The translations under genes and the position numbers were made by a program. Under the pieces are notes generated by a model. It searched no databases. It was not told the DNA's origin and was given only the letters and a program-made list of their open reading frames with translations. This document shows, one piece after another, positions 44,020-50,970 of a DNA stretch of 64,000 nucleotides. Within the stretch, counting starts at the first letter, position 1, and each line of letters starts with the position of its first letter. Source of the DNA: a virus; the IMG/VR virus record IMGVR_UViG_3300030090_003700, positions 1 to 64,000 of that record; one strand, written 5' to 3'.

Positions 44020-44211
44020 CTATTTACGCCGCCATGCTCTGTGAACACTTGCAGAAACTTCTTGGCTGACGATTTGTATAGTGTTACCCGTCTTGCCGCT
44101 GATAATTGGAACGTAACTATATTGACGTATAGCACTGCAGGAAACGCAAGTACTATAGCCTAAGGCGATACGGCCAGCGGGTATTACATTTGAACATTTA
44201 CATTTTTTCAT
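44020..44211 (-). CDS. DksA/TraR-like small zinc-finger protein
   Basis: 63 residues. CKCSNVIPAGRIALGYSTCVSC supplies four Cys (4, 6, 22, 25) in the layout of the C4 finger of DksA/TraR proteins, which bind in the secondary channel of RNA polymerase; the long coiled-coil arm is absent. The second half is unrelated (VPIISGKTGNTIQIVSQEVS). It could tune transcription with the phage sigma factor, but a different zinc protein is possible. It is the last gene before the structured RNA on the same strand. Confidence 0.55.
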   Translation of the reverse strand: MKKCKCSNVIPAGRIALGYSTCVSCSAIRQYSYVPIISGKTGNTIQIVSQEVSASVHRAWRRK

Positions 44212-44252
44212 ACACTTATAATATCAAATCTATTTCGTGTTAGGCTTGTAAT
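44211..44252 (-). promoter_or_regulatory. Recurrent minus-strand motif, copy 3
   Basis: Minus strand: TTACAAGCCTAACACGAA, then GATTTGATATTATAAGTGTA, ending at the zinc-finger gene start. The 5' half codes the end of the upstream gene. If a promoter, it would serve the zinc-finger gene, the ncRNA and the tRNA. Confidence 0.6.
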
Positions 44253-44451
44253 GATTTACTTCCATCCAGTTCAACATATACTCAATTGTTCTTATTGTTA
44301 TTGCTTTCTTTACTTCCTCATAATCGTCACCTTCTAATTCCTCTAGTTCAGGTATACCATCAACAGCCCAGTCAATTGAGTCATATATTTGGTCTAAACA
44401 TACTTCGTGTAAGTATTCTGCTACTCTGTCTATTTCTTTCATTTTTCCCAT
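44230..44451 (-). CDS. Small acidic helical protein
   Basis: 73 residues from ATG 44451 (MGKMKEIDRVAEYLHEV); a longer frame from 44511 would overlap the membrane-protein gene. Helical and acidic (ELEELEGDDYEEVKKAITIR). No family recognised. The end of the gene coincides with a copy of the recurrent motif. Confidence 0.5.
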   Translation of the reverse strand: MGKMKEIDRVAEYLHEVCLDQIYDSIDWAVDGIPELEELEGDDYEEVKKAITIRTIEYMLNWMEVNHYKPNTK

Positions 44452-44453
44452 AA

Positions 44454-44582
44454 TTAAAACCCGTAATGTGGTGTTGCACCAGTTAATAAATGTAATACTA
44501 CTCCTATCCAACCAACAATTGTTAGTGTAGTTAATCCCGCAAATGCTATTTTAATAGCATAGTGTGTAAACTTTCTTTTCAT
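44454..44582 (-). CDS. Tiny single-span membrane protein
   Basis: 42 residues (MKRKFTHYAIKIAFAGLTTL TIVGW...). A basic N-terminus and one membrane helix over residues ~12-35, so the N-terminus should be inside. It overlaps the next upstream gene by 4 bp (ATGA) and ends 3 bp before the following start. Tiny membrane proteins of early phage genes often disturb host envelope functions; no evidence for a target here. Confidence 0.5.
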   Translation of the reverse strand: MKRKFTHYAIKIAFAGLTTLTIVGWIGVVLHLLTGATPHYGF

Positions 44583-44776
44583 TGTATATAATCTTTTTCA
44601 ATTGTTAAACCTAATTCTCTTGCAACGTAGTTAATATGTTTCTGGGTTGTTACACTCCACCATCCGTGTTGTATAAGTTTTCCCGGATATTCGATCGTTG
44701 CGACGTGTGTTGAGTAAGACCATATGTCATTACCAACTCGTCTTAAATTTTCTTTATACCTGTTAAATTTTCTCAT
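44579..44776 (-). CDS. Small phage protein, DUF8033-like
   Basis: 65 residues. IWSYSTHVATIEYPGKLIQH, GWWSVTTQKHINYVAREL has the 'SY.THVA ... WS.TT..HINYV' pattern that I associate with the phage domain DUF8033 (name from memory). The whole protein is this domain. Function unknown. Coupled by overlap to both neighbours. Confidence 0.6.
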   Translation of the reverse strand: MRKFNRYKENLRRVGNDIWSYSTHVATIEYPGKLIQHGWWSVTTQKHINYVARELGLTIEKDYIQ

Positions 44777-44907
44777 TAGTATATATTTTTATTTGCCCAC
44801 TGTTGATACTCTTCCCAAGTTTGTTCTTGGTTCAGGTAGCCGTTGTAGACTTTACCGCCACCCATAAATTTTATTCCATTAAAGTTTCCGTTTTCTAAAA
44901 ATTCCAT
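44776..44907 (-). CDS. Small protein, unknown
   Basis: 43 residues from ATG 44907 (MEFLENGNFNGIKFMGGGKV YNGY...). A longer frame from 44958 lies inside the upstream gene. One beta-hairpin and a helix with TWEEYQQWANK. Overlaps the upstream gene by 13 bp. Confidence 0.45.
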   Translation of the reverse strand: MEFLENGNFNGIKFMGGGKVYNGYLNQEQTWEEYQQWANKNIY

Positions 44908-45104
44908 TTGTTTGTTATTTCTTTGTTTGCAGCAGCGAGTGATTGTCTCCACTGCCATTCTTTTTTCCTGTACTCGTAGCTGTTACACCACTTTTTCCAT
45001 GCTCTCGTCATGTCGTTCGGGCCATACTTTTCTTCAAACCTTTCGACTTGTACTAGCTTTTCAGCTATTTTTACTGGGTTAAAATCTTTAAACTCTGCTA
45101 CCAT
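44895..45104 (-). CDS. Small helical protein, unknown
   Basis: 69 residues, Lys/Glu/Trp-rich helices (RAWKKWCNSYEYRKKEWQWR). No family recognised. It overlaps the next gene by 13 bp and the upstream one by 17 bp, in the dense early region. Confidence 0.5.
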   Translation of the reverse strand: MVAEFKDFNPVKIAEKLVQVERFEEKYGPNDMTRAWKKWCNSYEYRKKEWQWRQSLAAANKEITNKWNF

Positions 45105-45336
45105 CAGTGAAGAATTTATGTCCGTATTTAAAGTCTAACCTACTCCACTCGTATTCATGTACATCACCCCAGATTATTAAGTCTTTGATGACACGCATGG
45201 TGAGGTCGTTGTAGGAAGTAAATCGGTGTAGTTCAGCAATTACTTCGCGTGGTCCGTACTCATATTTCTGAGCGTTTTCTTTTAGCTTTGCCTTGATTTC
45301 TGGCTTTAGCATTTGGTAAAGTGTTTTAATTTTCAT
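45088..45336 (-). CDS. Small helical protein, unknown
   Basis: 82 residues. MKIKTLYQMLKPEIKAKLKE, then REVIAELHRFTSYNDLTMRV and WSRLDFKYGHKFF. The short hydrophobic start is not a signal peptide. No family recognised. A full copy of the recurrent motif sits 12 bp before its ATG. Confidence 0.55.
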   Translation of the reverse strand: MKIKTLYQMLKPEIKAKLKENAQKYEYGPREVIAELHRFTSYNDLTMRVIKDLIIWGDVHEYEWSRLDFKYGHKFFTDGSRV

Positions 45337-45347
45337 ATCTGTATTTT

Positions 45348-45383
45348 ATTATATTATCAAATTAGGTTCGTGTTTATCTTGTA
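45348..45383 (-). promoter_or_regulatory. Recurrent minus-strand motif, copy 4
   Basis: Minus strand: TACAAGATAAACACGAA, then CCTAATTTGATAATATAA, 12 bp before the ATG at 45336. The upstream part codes the last residues and stop of the 57-residue gene. Confidence 0.6.
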
Positions 45384-45547
45384 TAAAATTTCTTACTGAA
45401 TACTTGTTTCTGTGGTACTTTGTATCTTCGATTACCCATACCTTTACACTCACCATATATCTTTACCATTTCAATATGGTGGTGTTTACGTGCTTTCTTT
45501 TTATTCTCTACGTACTGACATAGTTCTTTCATATTAGTTACTTTCAT
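45374..45547 (-). CDS. Small basic protein, unknown
   Basis: 57 residues (MKVTNMKELCQYVENKKKAR KHHHIEMV...). Contains a His cluster and KIYGECKGMGNRRYKVPQ with a second Cys, so weak metal binding is possible. Overlaps the upstream gene by 14 bp. No family recognised. Confidence 0.5.
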   Translation of the reverse strand: MKVTNMKELCQYVENKKKARKHHHIEMVKIYGECKGMGNRRYKVPQKQVFSKKFYTR

Positions 45548-45677
45548 AAGCTTCGTTTATTAGTTGGTTAATTTCTTTTAGTATTTCTTCTTTACTTAAG
45601 TCACTGTATTCTAGTCCACTTTTAGTGAACATTTCTATTTTCAGTAACGCTACTATTCTTTTATCTAATCTACTCAT
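45534..45677 (-). CDS. Tiny helical protein, unknown
   Basis: 47 residues (MSRLDKRIVALLKIEMFTKS GLEY...), helical and amphipathic. It starts 1 bp after the upstream gene's stop and overlaps the next by 14 bp. Confidence 0.45.
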   Translation of the reverse strand: MSRLDKRIVALLKIEMFTKSGLEYSDLSKEEILKEINQLINEAYESN

Positions 45678-45678
45678 A

Positions 45679-45897
45679 TTACTTATTTAATTCAGTTAAT
45701 ATATCTTCTAACATTTCTATACTTGTTGACTTCAATCTCTCGTCAAACCAGTCTTGAGTGACTATACCATTATGTAGTACATAGTTACATATTATAGTTT
45801 CATTGTTTACGTCTTCTTCTGTTCCCCAGTAGTTTACGTTTTCTTTGTGTTTTACTATTTCTTTTTTAGTAAATTCAATAATTTCTTTAGTGTTCAT
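45679..45897 (-). CDS. Small acidic protein, unknown
   Basis: 72 residues with helices and a WFDERLKSTSIEMLEDILTE end. The sequence IICNYVLHNGIVTQDWFD may form a small winged fold, but I cannot name a family. A copy of the recurrent motif lies 16 bp before the ATG, downstream of a terminator hairpin, so this gene probably begins a transcription unit. Confidence 0.5.
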   Translation of the reverse strand: MNTKEIIEFTKKEIVKHKENVNYWGTEEDVNNETIICNYVLHNGIVTQDWFDERLKSTSIEMLEDILTELNK

Positions 45898-45913
45898 TTC
45901 TTAATTTTTATTA

Positions 45914-45955
45914 GTTACATATTAAATATCAATTTAGGTTCGTGTTAGGCTTGTA
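45914..45955 (-). promoter_or_regulatory. Recurrent minus-strand motif, copy 5
   Basis: Minus strand: TTACAAGCCTAACACGAA, then CCTAAATTGATATTTAATATG, in a gene-free stretch. This copy and copy 7 do not overlap any coding sequence, so the conserved bases are not explained by protein ends. Confidence 0.65.
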
Positions 45956-45977
45956 AAAGTATATTAACTGTTTAGTA

Positions 45978-46016
45978 GTAAAAAAAGAGATTCAGGTGTA
46001 GTTCTTACTCTCTTTT
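45978..46016 (-). terminator. Minus-strand terminator-like hairpin
   Basis: AAAAGAGA (46016-46009 on the minus strand) pairs with TCTCTTTT (45990-45983) and a run of T follows. It would end a leftward transcript that passes through the noncoding island 46017-46273. Confidence 0.6.
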
Positions 46017-46273
46017 CTTGTAAAGTAAAAATAGTGACGTTAGCTAGTAATATTAGTAATAATAGTGAGCTTTTGTCACACTATTTACCGGCATGACGAT
46101 CTGTCGTGTTAGTAACTTTATATGACAATACGTCATACGGTGACAATTCCGGCGCGGTTTTTGCTATACGCTATGCTATACGCAAATGCTATACATTTGC
46201 TATACACCGAAACCCTCCGGTGCCGAGTGATACTTTCCGTATATCTTGCCTTTGGGTTTGGTGATTAGAGAGT
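46017..46273. other. GC-rich noncoding island with hairpins
   Basis: About 43% G+C (46081-46260) and no gene. It has several inverted repeats: ATGAC/GTCAT (46122-46136), GCAAATG/CATTTGC (46182-46200), CACCG/CGGTG (46205-46222) and AGAGAGT/ACTCTCT at the edge (46267-46293). A leftward RNA would end at the hairpin 45978-46016. It may be a second small RNA or part of a replication origin. Confidence 0.5.
46162..46205. repeat. TGCTATAC iteron-like repeats
   Basis: Four copies of TGCTATAC at 46162, 46174, 46187 and 46198, spaced 12, 13 and 11 bp, close to one helical turn each. A fifth copy is at 47087 in the other noncoding island. Regular spacing suggests a protein-binding array such as an origin or operator. 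Confidence 0.65.
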
Positions 46274-46576
46274 CTACTTTACTTCAACTCTCTCTATTAC
46301 TATGTCTCTTACATTTGAAGGCATTCTAGTACTTTGTGACCAGTAACCTCTTTTTAACCAACATGGCATTATGTTTAGTTTAGGCAACATTACTTTTAAT
46401 ACTTCATCATGGTTGTAAGTTACTTTTTCATTTTTGTTGTTAACAAATGTTATGATTTGGTTACGTCCATACCATGACTTTCTTACTACAAAGTTTTTTC
46501 TGGTAATTGGTGGAAAGATTTCTTTTAATTCTTTCTTACTTAGTTTACTGATTGCTTGATTTAATTTAGTGTTCAT
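46274..46576 (-). CDS. Small basic protein, unknown
   Basis: 100 residues. A helical start (LNQAISKLSKKELKEIF), a beta part with RKSWYGRNQIITFVNNKNEK, and VLKVMLPKLNIMPCWLKRGY. No family recognised. It is followed by the noncoding island on the minus strand. Confidence 0.5.
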   Translation of the reverse strand: MNTKLNQAISKLSKKELKEIFPPITRKNFVVRKSWYGRNQIITFVNNKNEKVTYNHDEVLKVMLPKLNIMPCWLKRGYWSQSTRMPSNVRDIVIERVEVK

Positions 46577-46594
46577 AATTTTTAATTTTAATTG

Positions 46595-46750
46595 TTATTT
46601 ATATATTTGTATTAATTTATTAATTTCTTTTAAGTTTTTAAAGTGATAGTGATATATAACTTTATTATTATTTAATATGGTAAAGTCATACATTTTAAAT
46701 TCTTTTGAGTAGATTATTTGGAAATAGTTTGGGTGTTTTGATTTTAACAT
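46595..46750 (-). CDS. Tiny basic protein, unknown
   Basis: 51 residues (MLKSKHPNYFQIIYSKEFKM YDFT...), Lys/Tyr/Asn-rich with a beta-hairpin pattern. A copy of the recurrent motif lies 19 bp before the start, which supports it as a gene. The base composition is very AT-rich. Confidence 0.45.
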   Translation of the reverse strand: MLKSKHPNYFQIIYSKEFKMYDFTILNNNKVIYHYHFKNLKEINKLIQIYK

Positions 46751-46768
46751 TTTATTATTTTTTATTTG

Positions 46769-46810
46769 TTACATTAATAATATCAATTTCGTTTCGTGTT
46801 TAGTTTGTTA
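46769..46810 (-). promoter_or_regulatory. Recurrent minus-strand motif, copy 6
   Basis: Minus strand: TAACAAACTAAACACGAA, then ACGAAATTGATATTATTAATG, 19 bp before the ATG at 46750. Its first bases are the stop of the upstream gene. Confidence 0.55.
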
Positions 46811-47023
46811 CCAAGGCAGTATAGTTTTTTCAACATAGGTTAGACCTTTGTATTTTAGCCAGTGTGACTTGCCAGTTTTATATTGGTGATTGCCATCTTC
46901 GTCTTGGCCTAAGTATTTTGTTTTAAAGCCGAATGAGTTTGGAAGATTGCCGACTGTGTAGCCTTGATAGTAAGTGTTATTAACTTTAATAACATTGTCT
47001 TTTAAGAATTTAATTGTTAACAT
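46808..47023 (-). CDS. Small beta-rich protein, first leftward gene
   Basis: 71 residues: MLTIKFLKDNVIKVNNTYYQ, then GYTVGNLPNSFGFKTKYLGQ and KSHWLKYKGLTYVEKTI. It reads as a small beta-barrel. No family recognised. As the first gene of the leftward block, behind a full motif copy, it should be expressed early. Confidence 0.5.
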   Translation of the reverse strand: MLTIKFLKDNVIKVNNTYYQGYTVGNLPNSFGFKTKYLGQDEDGNHQYKTGKSHWLKYKGLTYVEKTILPW

Positions 47024-47042
47024 AGTAATTTATTTTTTAATT

Positions 47043-47085
47043 GTTACACTTATAATATCAAATTAACTACGTGTTAACCTTGTAA
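47043..47085 (-). promoter_or_regulatory. Recurrent minus-strand motif, copy 7
   Basis: Minus strand: TTACAAGGTTAACACGTAG, then TTAATTTGATATTATAAGTG, 19 bp before the first leftward gene and in noncoding DNA. It is the best-placed copy to be a promoter. Confidence 0.65.
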
Positions 47086-47320
47086 TTGCTATACGCCATG
47101 CGGCGTTGAGGTCCCCAGGAAAAGCCCAATATCTACACGAATTTTTATATATACTATACACAACCGCACGACCTGATAGCACCGAATCCCGAGAACCTCG
47201 ATTGCAAACGGCAAAACAGCATGGGGGCTGCGTTTAAAAATAACGTTTCCGGTTACAAGGGTGGCACGACAAGGCTATGCGTAACCCTTTTCCTCCCTAT
47301 ATCTTATAATATACGTACCT
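47086..47320. other. Divergent noncoding island (origin/regulatory candidate)
   Basis: About 48% G+C (47101-47280), no gene. Contains a TGCTATAC copy (47087-47094), a strong ACGCC/GGCGT hairpin with a 4-base loop (47093-47106) and a GGTTAC...GTAACC inverted repeat (about 47251-47286). It separates leftward and rightward transcription, a usual place for an origin or for divergent promoters. Confidence 0.5.
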
Positions 47321-47433
47321 TATAATAAATAATGTTATTATTTATTTATATATGACATAAGATATAATTATATAATAGTAGGTAGCAAGCGTCGCATTAT
47401 TAAAATTTACTATTTTTGAGTAATAATATAGAT
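47321..47433 (+). promoter_or_regulatory. AT-rich leader of the rightward block
   Basis: Nearly pure A/T DNA with an 8-bp inverted repeat ATAAATAA/TTATTTAT (47325-47345). It probably holds the promoter for the chaperonin block or an easily melted origin element. I could not place a -10/-35 or a TTTG/TAnnTTTG pair with confidence. Confidence 0.35.
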
Positions 47434-47664
47434 ATGGCACAAAAATTATCAGCAACAGCACGCCGAAATAAGGCAGCAAGAGACAAAAGATACGCTATGT
47501 CTGAGTGGGGTAAGTATAAAAAACGTACTGCACAGAAGAAAAAGTGTAAAAAAGGCTATGATTATGACCATAGGCTCAAAAAATGCGTAAAAGCTTCTAA
47601 AAATCGAGCCGGAGGCAAAGGAGGTACCAAAAATGAGCGCACTAGACAGCGTTATGGGTACTAA
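47434..47664 (+). CDS. Small Lys/Arg-rich protein
   Basis: 76 residues from ATG 47434; an upstream TTG at 47416 would add six residues. Very basic: MAQKLSATARRNKAARDKRY, KKRTAQKKKCKKGYDYDHRL with two Cys, and a Gly/Lys tail. Similar small basic proteins sit beside structural genes in marine phages. DNA or RNA binding is likely from charge. Confidence 0.6.
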   Translation: MAQKLSATARRNKAARDKRYAMSEWGKYKKRTAQKKKCKKGYDYDHRLKKCVKASKNRAGGKGGTKNERTRQRYGY

Positions 47665-47676
47665 AAACCACTAATT

Positions 47677-47684
47677 TTACGTAA
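47677..47684. promoter_or_regulatory. TTACGTAA palindrome before gene at 47710
   Basis: An 8-bp palindrome 25 bp upstream of the gene. The same core appears as a larger inverted repeat at 63899-63917 before the last gene. It may be an operator; by length alone it could be chance. Confidence 0.3.
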
Positions 47685-47709
47685 TTATACTAATATAAAA
47701 CCAAAACCA

Positions 47710-48000
47710 ATGACATTTTATTACAAAACCTACTCTTGGTCGCAAGGCGAAGCAGGAGTACCCGAAGAAACCAGGAAGCTTTGGGGGCACATCGCAGAAA
47801 AGAAGAACTGGCGAATTGTTCAACTACCAAATGGCTTTTATCAGGCTGAATATATTGATTTAGATGATACCTGGGTTGACGTAACTAGAAGAGAAACCAT
47901 AGAATCTTGCGAAAACGCTATCGATGGAAGCATCGAGCACTATCAAAAGAAGCTAGATTTCTTAAAAGGGCCAAAAGTAGTCAAAACTTTCGAAAAATAA
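47710..48000 (+). CDS. Unknown protein upstream of groEL
   Basis: 96 residues. Beta-rich first part (FYYKTYSWSQGEAGVPEETR, WRIVQLPNGFYQAEYIDLDD) and a helical end. G+C is higher than in most genes. No family recognised. It precedes the chaperonin gene by 24 bp and may be co-transcribed. Confidence 0.55.
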   Translation: MTFYYKTYSWSQGEAGVPEETRKLWGHIAEKKNWRIVQLPNGFYQAEYIDLDDTWVDVTRRETIESCENAIDGSIEHYQKKLDFLKGPKVVKTFEK

Positions 48001-48024
48001 CCACTAACTAATAAATTTAATTAA

Positions 48025-49590
48025 ATGGAGTACAATAATCCTAGTGAGATAGTAAAGAATCTGTCTTTCGGGGCAGATGGAAAAGATAAAATAATGCACG
48101 GGGTTGACAAATTAGCAAATGCTGTTAAATCAACCCTTGGTGCTTCAGGAAAATGCGTAATATACGAAGACGCATTAGGTCGGCCGGTTATAACAAAAGA
48201 CGGTGTAACGGTAGCAGAATCCGTAGTCTTATATGATCCGGTCGAAAATATAGGCGCAACCCTTATAAAGGAAGCGGCTAGGAATACAGTTAAAGAAGCT
48301 GGAGACGGCACAACAACAGCGACAGTGCTTGCGCAGGCATTGTTGCATTTAGCATATGCGAAGATTGAGGAAGAGGGTGTACGTAATATTAAATTAGGTA
48401 TATCCTCCGCCCTTGATAAAGTAACTGAGCACTTACAGGAGGAAGCAATTCCCGTCAAGGATGACATGTTAAGATCCGTGAGTGCTATTAGTTGCAATAA
48501 TGATGAAGCTCTAGGAAATATCATATCGCAAGCCTATTCGAAAGTAGGTAAGGATGGTGTCGTCCTAATGGAAGAGTCTGAGACCCATGACACATACGTT
48601 AAATTCGTAGAGGGCACCAGAATAGAAGGCGGACTCAAATCGCCACATTTTATGACAGATAGGGATAAAGGTAAGGCAGTACTAGACAATCCGTACGTAC
48701 TAATAGTATCTTCGCCAATACCCAATATTCGTAAAATACAAAATGTATTGGAGTTTGTTATTAAAAAGAAAAGGAGCTTATTAATCGTTGCAGGCGTAGA
48801 GCAACAACCTATGGCGGCTTTATTAGCTAACAAGGTAAAAGGCAATATAAAAGTTAATGTTGTAGATCTGCCTGGATTCGGACCAACTAAGCAAGATACA
48901 GTAGAAGATCTTGCGATATTGACTGGAGCTAAAATTATAAATGAAGAACTTGGTGATGATTTAGATTTAATTAATCCAGATGTTCTTGGTGAAGCTAAGC
49001 AAGCTATAACCGATAGTACCCATACAGTTCTTCAAACTATAGATCAAGGTAATGTTACTAAAGAACGTATTGAAAACGTTGAAAAGAAAGTAAAAAAAGA
49101 AAAAGATCCGTACTTTAAGAAGAAGCAACAAGAACGTTTAGCTATGCTAAATGGGCAAGTTGCGATGATAAAAGTCGGCGCCGATTCTAAAATTGAGCTA
49201 AAAGAAAAGAAAGATAGGGTTGAAGACGCTATCTATGCAACTAAAGCCGCACTACAAGAAGGAATAGTATCTGGTGGTGGAGTTGCATTATTAGATGCTC
49301 ACTATAATATACAACCAGAAAATGAAGGCGAACGTATTTTATTAGAAGCTATAAAGTCTCCATATAAAACTATTTTAGAAAATGCTAATTTAGAATATAA
49401 AGAAACGGGAAAACAAGGAACGGGTGTTAATGTTGTGTGTAATAAATCAGTTAACATGATTAAAGCTGGTATTATTGATCCTGTACTTGTAACTAAAACA
49501 GCACTAAAAAATGCAGTTAGCGTTGTTAATACTATAATTTCTGCAGATTGTGTAATTTCAAATATAAGACTAGACAATGCAAGCAGTTAA
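48025..49590 (+). CDS. groEL: Phage-encoded GroEL-type chaperonin
   Basis: 521 residues, a group I chaperonin subunit. ATP-site motifs: KSTLGASGK, ITKDGVTVA, AGDGTTTATVLAQAL (93-107), RVEDAIYATKAALQEG with the catalytic Asp and IVSGGGVALL. The apical domain is intact (VEGTRIEGGLKSPHF; LLIVAGVEQQPMAALL). The hydrophobic GGM tail of bacterial GroEL is missing. With its GroES overlapping by 14 bp it should form a dedicated folding machine for phage proteins. The 5' half is richer in G+C (~43% in sampled lines) than the 3' half (~28%). Confidence 0.92.
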   Translation: MEYNNPSEIVKNLSFGADGKDKIMHGVDKLANAVKSTLGASGKCVIYEDALGRPVITKDGVTVAESVVLYDPVENIGATLIKEAARNTVKEAGDGTTTATVLAQALLHLAYAKIEEEGVRNIKLGISSALDKVTEHLQEEAIPVKDDMLRSVSAISCNNDEALGNIISQAYSKVGKDGVVLMEESETHDTYVKFVEGTRIEGGLKSPHFMTDRDKGKAVLDNPYVLIVSSPIPNIRKIQNVLEFVIKKKRSLLIVAGVEQQPMAALLANKVKGNIKVNVVDLPGFGPTKQDTVEDLAILTGAKIINEELGDDLDLINPDVLGEAKQAITDSTHTVLQTIDQGNVTKERIENVEKKVKKEKDPYFKKKQQERLAMLNGQVAMIKVGADSKIELKEKKDRVEDAIYATKAALQEGIVSGGGVALLDAHYNIQPENEGERILLEAIKSPYKTILENANLEYKETGKQGTGVNVVCNKSVNMIKAGIIDPVLVTKTALKNAVSVVNTIISADCVISNIRLDNASS

Positions 49591-49834
49591 TTATTATATA
49601 GTAATAGAAAAAATAAAAGAAGCGCCGAAGAAAGTAGGTGGCTTAGAACTTACCGAAGATCAAAATAAAGACATAAGATATTCAAAAGGTAAAATAATTT
49701 CTGCCGGCGATAAGGTAGAGATGCTAAATAAAGGTGATATAGTACATTATGATAAACATGCAGGGCATGGAATTCAATGGAAAGATAAACTATATTATGT
49801 ATTAAAACTTGGTGATATAGTTTTAGTTGAATGA
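49577..49834 (+). CDS. groES: Phage-encoded GroES co-chaperonin
   Basis: 85 residues. VIEKIKEAPKKVGGLELTED gives the mobile-loop region, GKIISAGDKVEMLNKGDIVH the core barrel with 'GD.V' turns, and YYVLKLGDIVLVE the last strand. Somewhat shorter than bacterial GroES (~95). It caps the GroEL ring, and overlap with groEL implies coupled synthesis. A second, double GroES-like protein is at 25-624. Confidence 0.85.
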   Translation: MQAVNYYIVIEKIKEAPKKVGGLELTEDQNKDIRYSKGKIISAGDKVEMLNKGDIVHYDKHAGHGIQWKDKLYYVLKLGDIVLVE

Positions 49835-50271
49835 GACTAACAGCAAGTGACATACGAGAATTAAATTTATTAAAGTATTATAGGCTCATTCGCAAATGGG
49901 CCTGTAAAACTTATGGGCTAAAAGACGCTGATTTAGAACTTTTAGTGTATTTAGATTGCAAATCGCGATTTACACGTAATGAATTTATAGAAGGCGCATA
50001 TACATACTCATGGGATAAAAACAGATGGGAACGACTAAGAAAAGATGGTTGGATAGATGTATGGCGTCACAGAAACAGAACAACTATAAAATACAGTATA
50101 TACAAAACCTCATTTAAATGTAGTCAACTTATATCTCGTATATACAGAATAATGCTCGCAGAAGAAGACTTACCTACAAGCGAGAGAAGCGTATTTTATA
50201 ATAATAAATCATATACCGATAAAGTCTATAATAAAGCTATAGATGATATGATTAAAGATAAAGATCGCTAA
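49831..50271 (+). CDS. Winged-helix-like protein, unknown
   Basis: 146 residues. LELLVYLDCKSRFTRNEFIE, WERLRKDGWIDVWRHRNRTT and ISRIYRIMLAEEDLPTSER have the order of a MarR-like winged helix (helix, wing with basic residues, long C-terminal helix). Conserved in marine Bacteroidota phages as I recall, next to structural genes. It could be a regulator or a virion protein that borrowed the fold. Overlaps groES by 4 bp (ATGA). Confidence 0.55.
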   Translation: MRLTASDIRELNLLKYYRLIRKWACKTYGLKDADLELLVYLDCKSRFTRNEFIEGAYTYSWDKNRWERLRKDGWIDVWRHRNRTTIKYSIYKTSFKCSQLISRIYRIMLAEEDLPTSERSVFYNNKSYTDKVYNKAIDDMIKDKDR

Positions 50272-50672
50272 TGGGCTACAAAATGAAAACTAATATTCCG
50301 GGATTATTAGGTATTAATGAAAAACATTCTACACCTGATATTCCAGTATTTGAATCAAATCTAGGTGGCGTATGGGGATATGCTCTTATGGATAGAACTA
50401 TTCATATTAACAAAAAGTTGAATGAAAAGCAAAAAGAAAAAGCGGTACAACACGAAAAAGAGCATGTACTACAAATGAGAAGAGGAGAAACTTGGTATGA
50501 TATGAATAAAGTTTATCATCATCCTGATAAAAGTAAACCTATACAAACATATTTAAGAATTGGAGATGGTATATTAGTTAAAGGAAAAGTAATACCTAAC
50601 GGTCATCCTAAAAATCCAGTTGAAGAAACTGTATATGCAAAAACAGGTTACAAACCTACAAAGTTAAGTTAA
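50271..50672 (+). CDS. HExxH zincin-like protein
   Basis: 133 residues. KAVQHEKEHVLQMRRGETW carries an HEKEH zinc site (61-65) with Glu62 as catalytic base. A third ligand is not certain; Asp/His residues follow within 25 positions. It looks like a small metallopeptidase. In this place, among virion-type genes, it may process a structural protein or act on the cell wall. Overlaps the previous stop by 1 bp. Confidence 0.6.
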   Translation: MGYKMKTNIPGLLGINEKHSTPDIPVFESNLGGVWGYALMDRTIHINKKLNEKQKEKAVQHEKEHVLQMRRGETWYDMNKVYHHPDKSKPIQTYLRIGDGILVKGKVIPNGHPKNPVEETVYAKTGYKPTKLS

Positions 50673-50674
50673 TT

Positions 50675-50968
50675 ATGGCAAATAAAAATGCACCATCAAG
50701 AAAAAAATCCTTAGGTTATTATAACGAGGTAAGAGATAAGAAAAAAGAAGGAGCTGCTGCTGGAGGCGGTATGACTAAAAAAGGTGTAGCTAAATATAGA
50801 AGAGATAATCCCGGTAGTAAATTAAAAACTGCCGTTACTAATTGTAAAGTAAAACCAGGCACTAAAGCTTATAAAAGACAAAAAGCTTTTTGTAGTAGAT
50901 CAAGAAGTTGGAAAGGAGAAAGAGGAAAAGCTGCAAGACGTAGATGGTGCTGTAGTAGACACAGATAA
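50675..50968 (+). CDS. Small basic protein, DUF6321-like
   Basis: 97 residues, Lys/Arg-rich with five Cys. GGGMTKKGVAKYRRDNPGSK, KTAVT, then KAFCSRSRSWKGERGKAARR and a terminal RRWCCSR match my memory of the DUF6321-type domain of phages. Likely packaged with or bound to DNA, by charge; no proof. Confidence 0.65.
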   Translation: MANKNAPSRKKSLGYYNEVRDKKKEGAAAGGGMTKKGVAKYRRDNPGSKLKTAVTNCKVKPGTKAYKRQKAFCSRSRSWKGERGKAARRRWCCSRHR

Positions 50969-50970
50969 TT

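Noticed and set aside
46162-46205. TGCTATAC repeats as a CRISPR array
   Set aside because: Units are 8 bp with 3-5 bp between them and there are no cas genes; iterons fit better.
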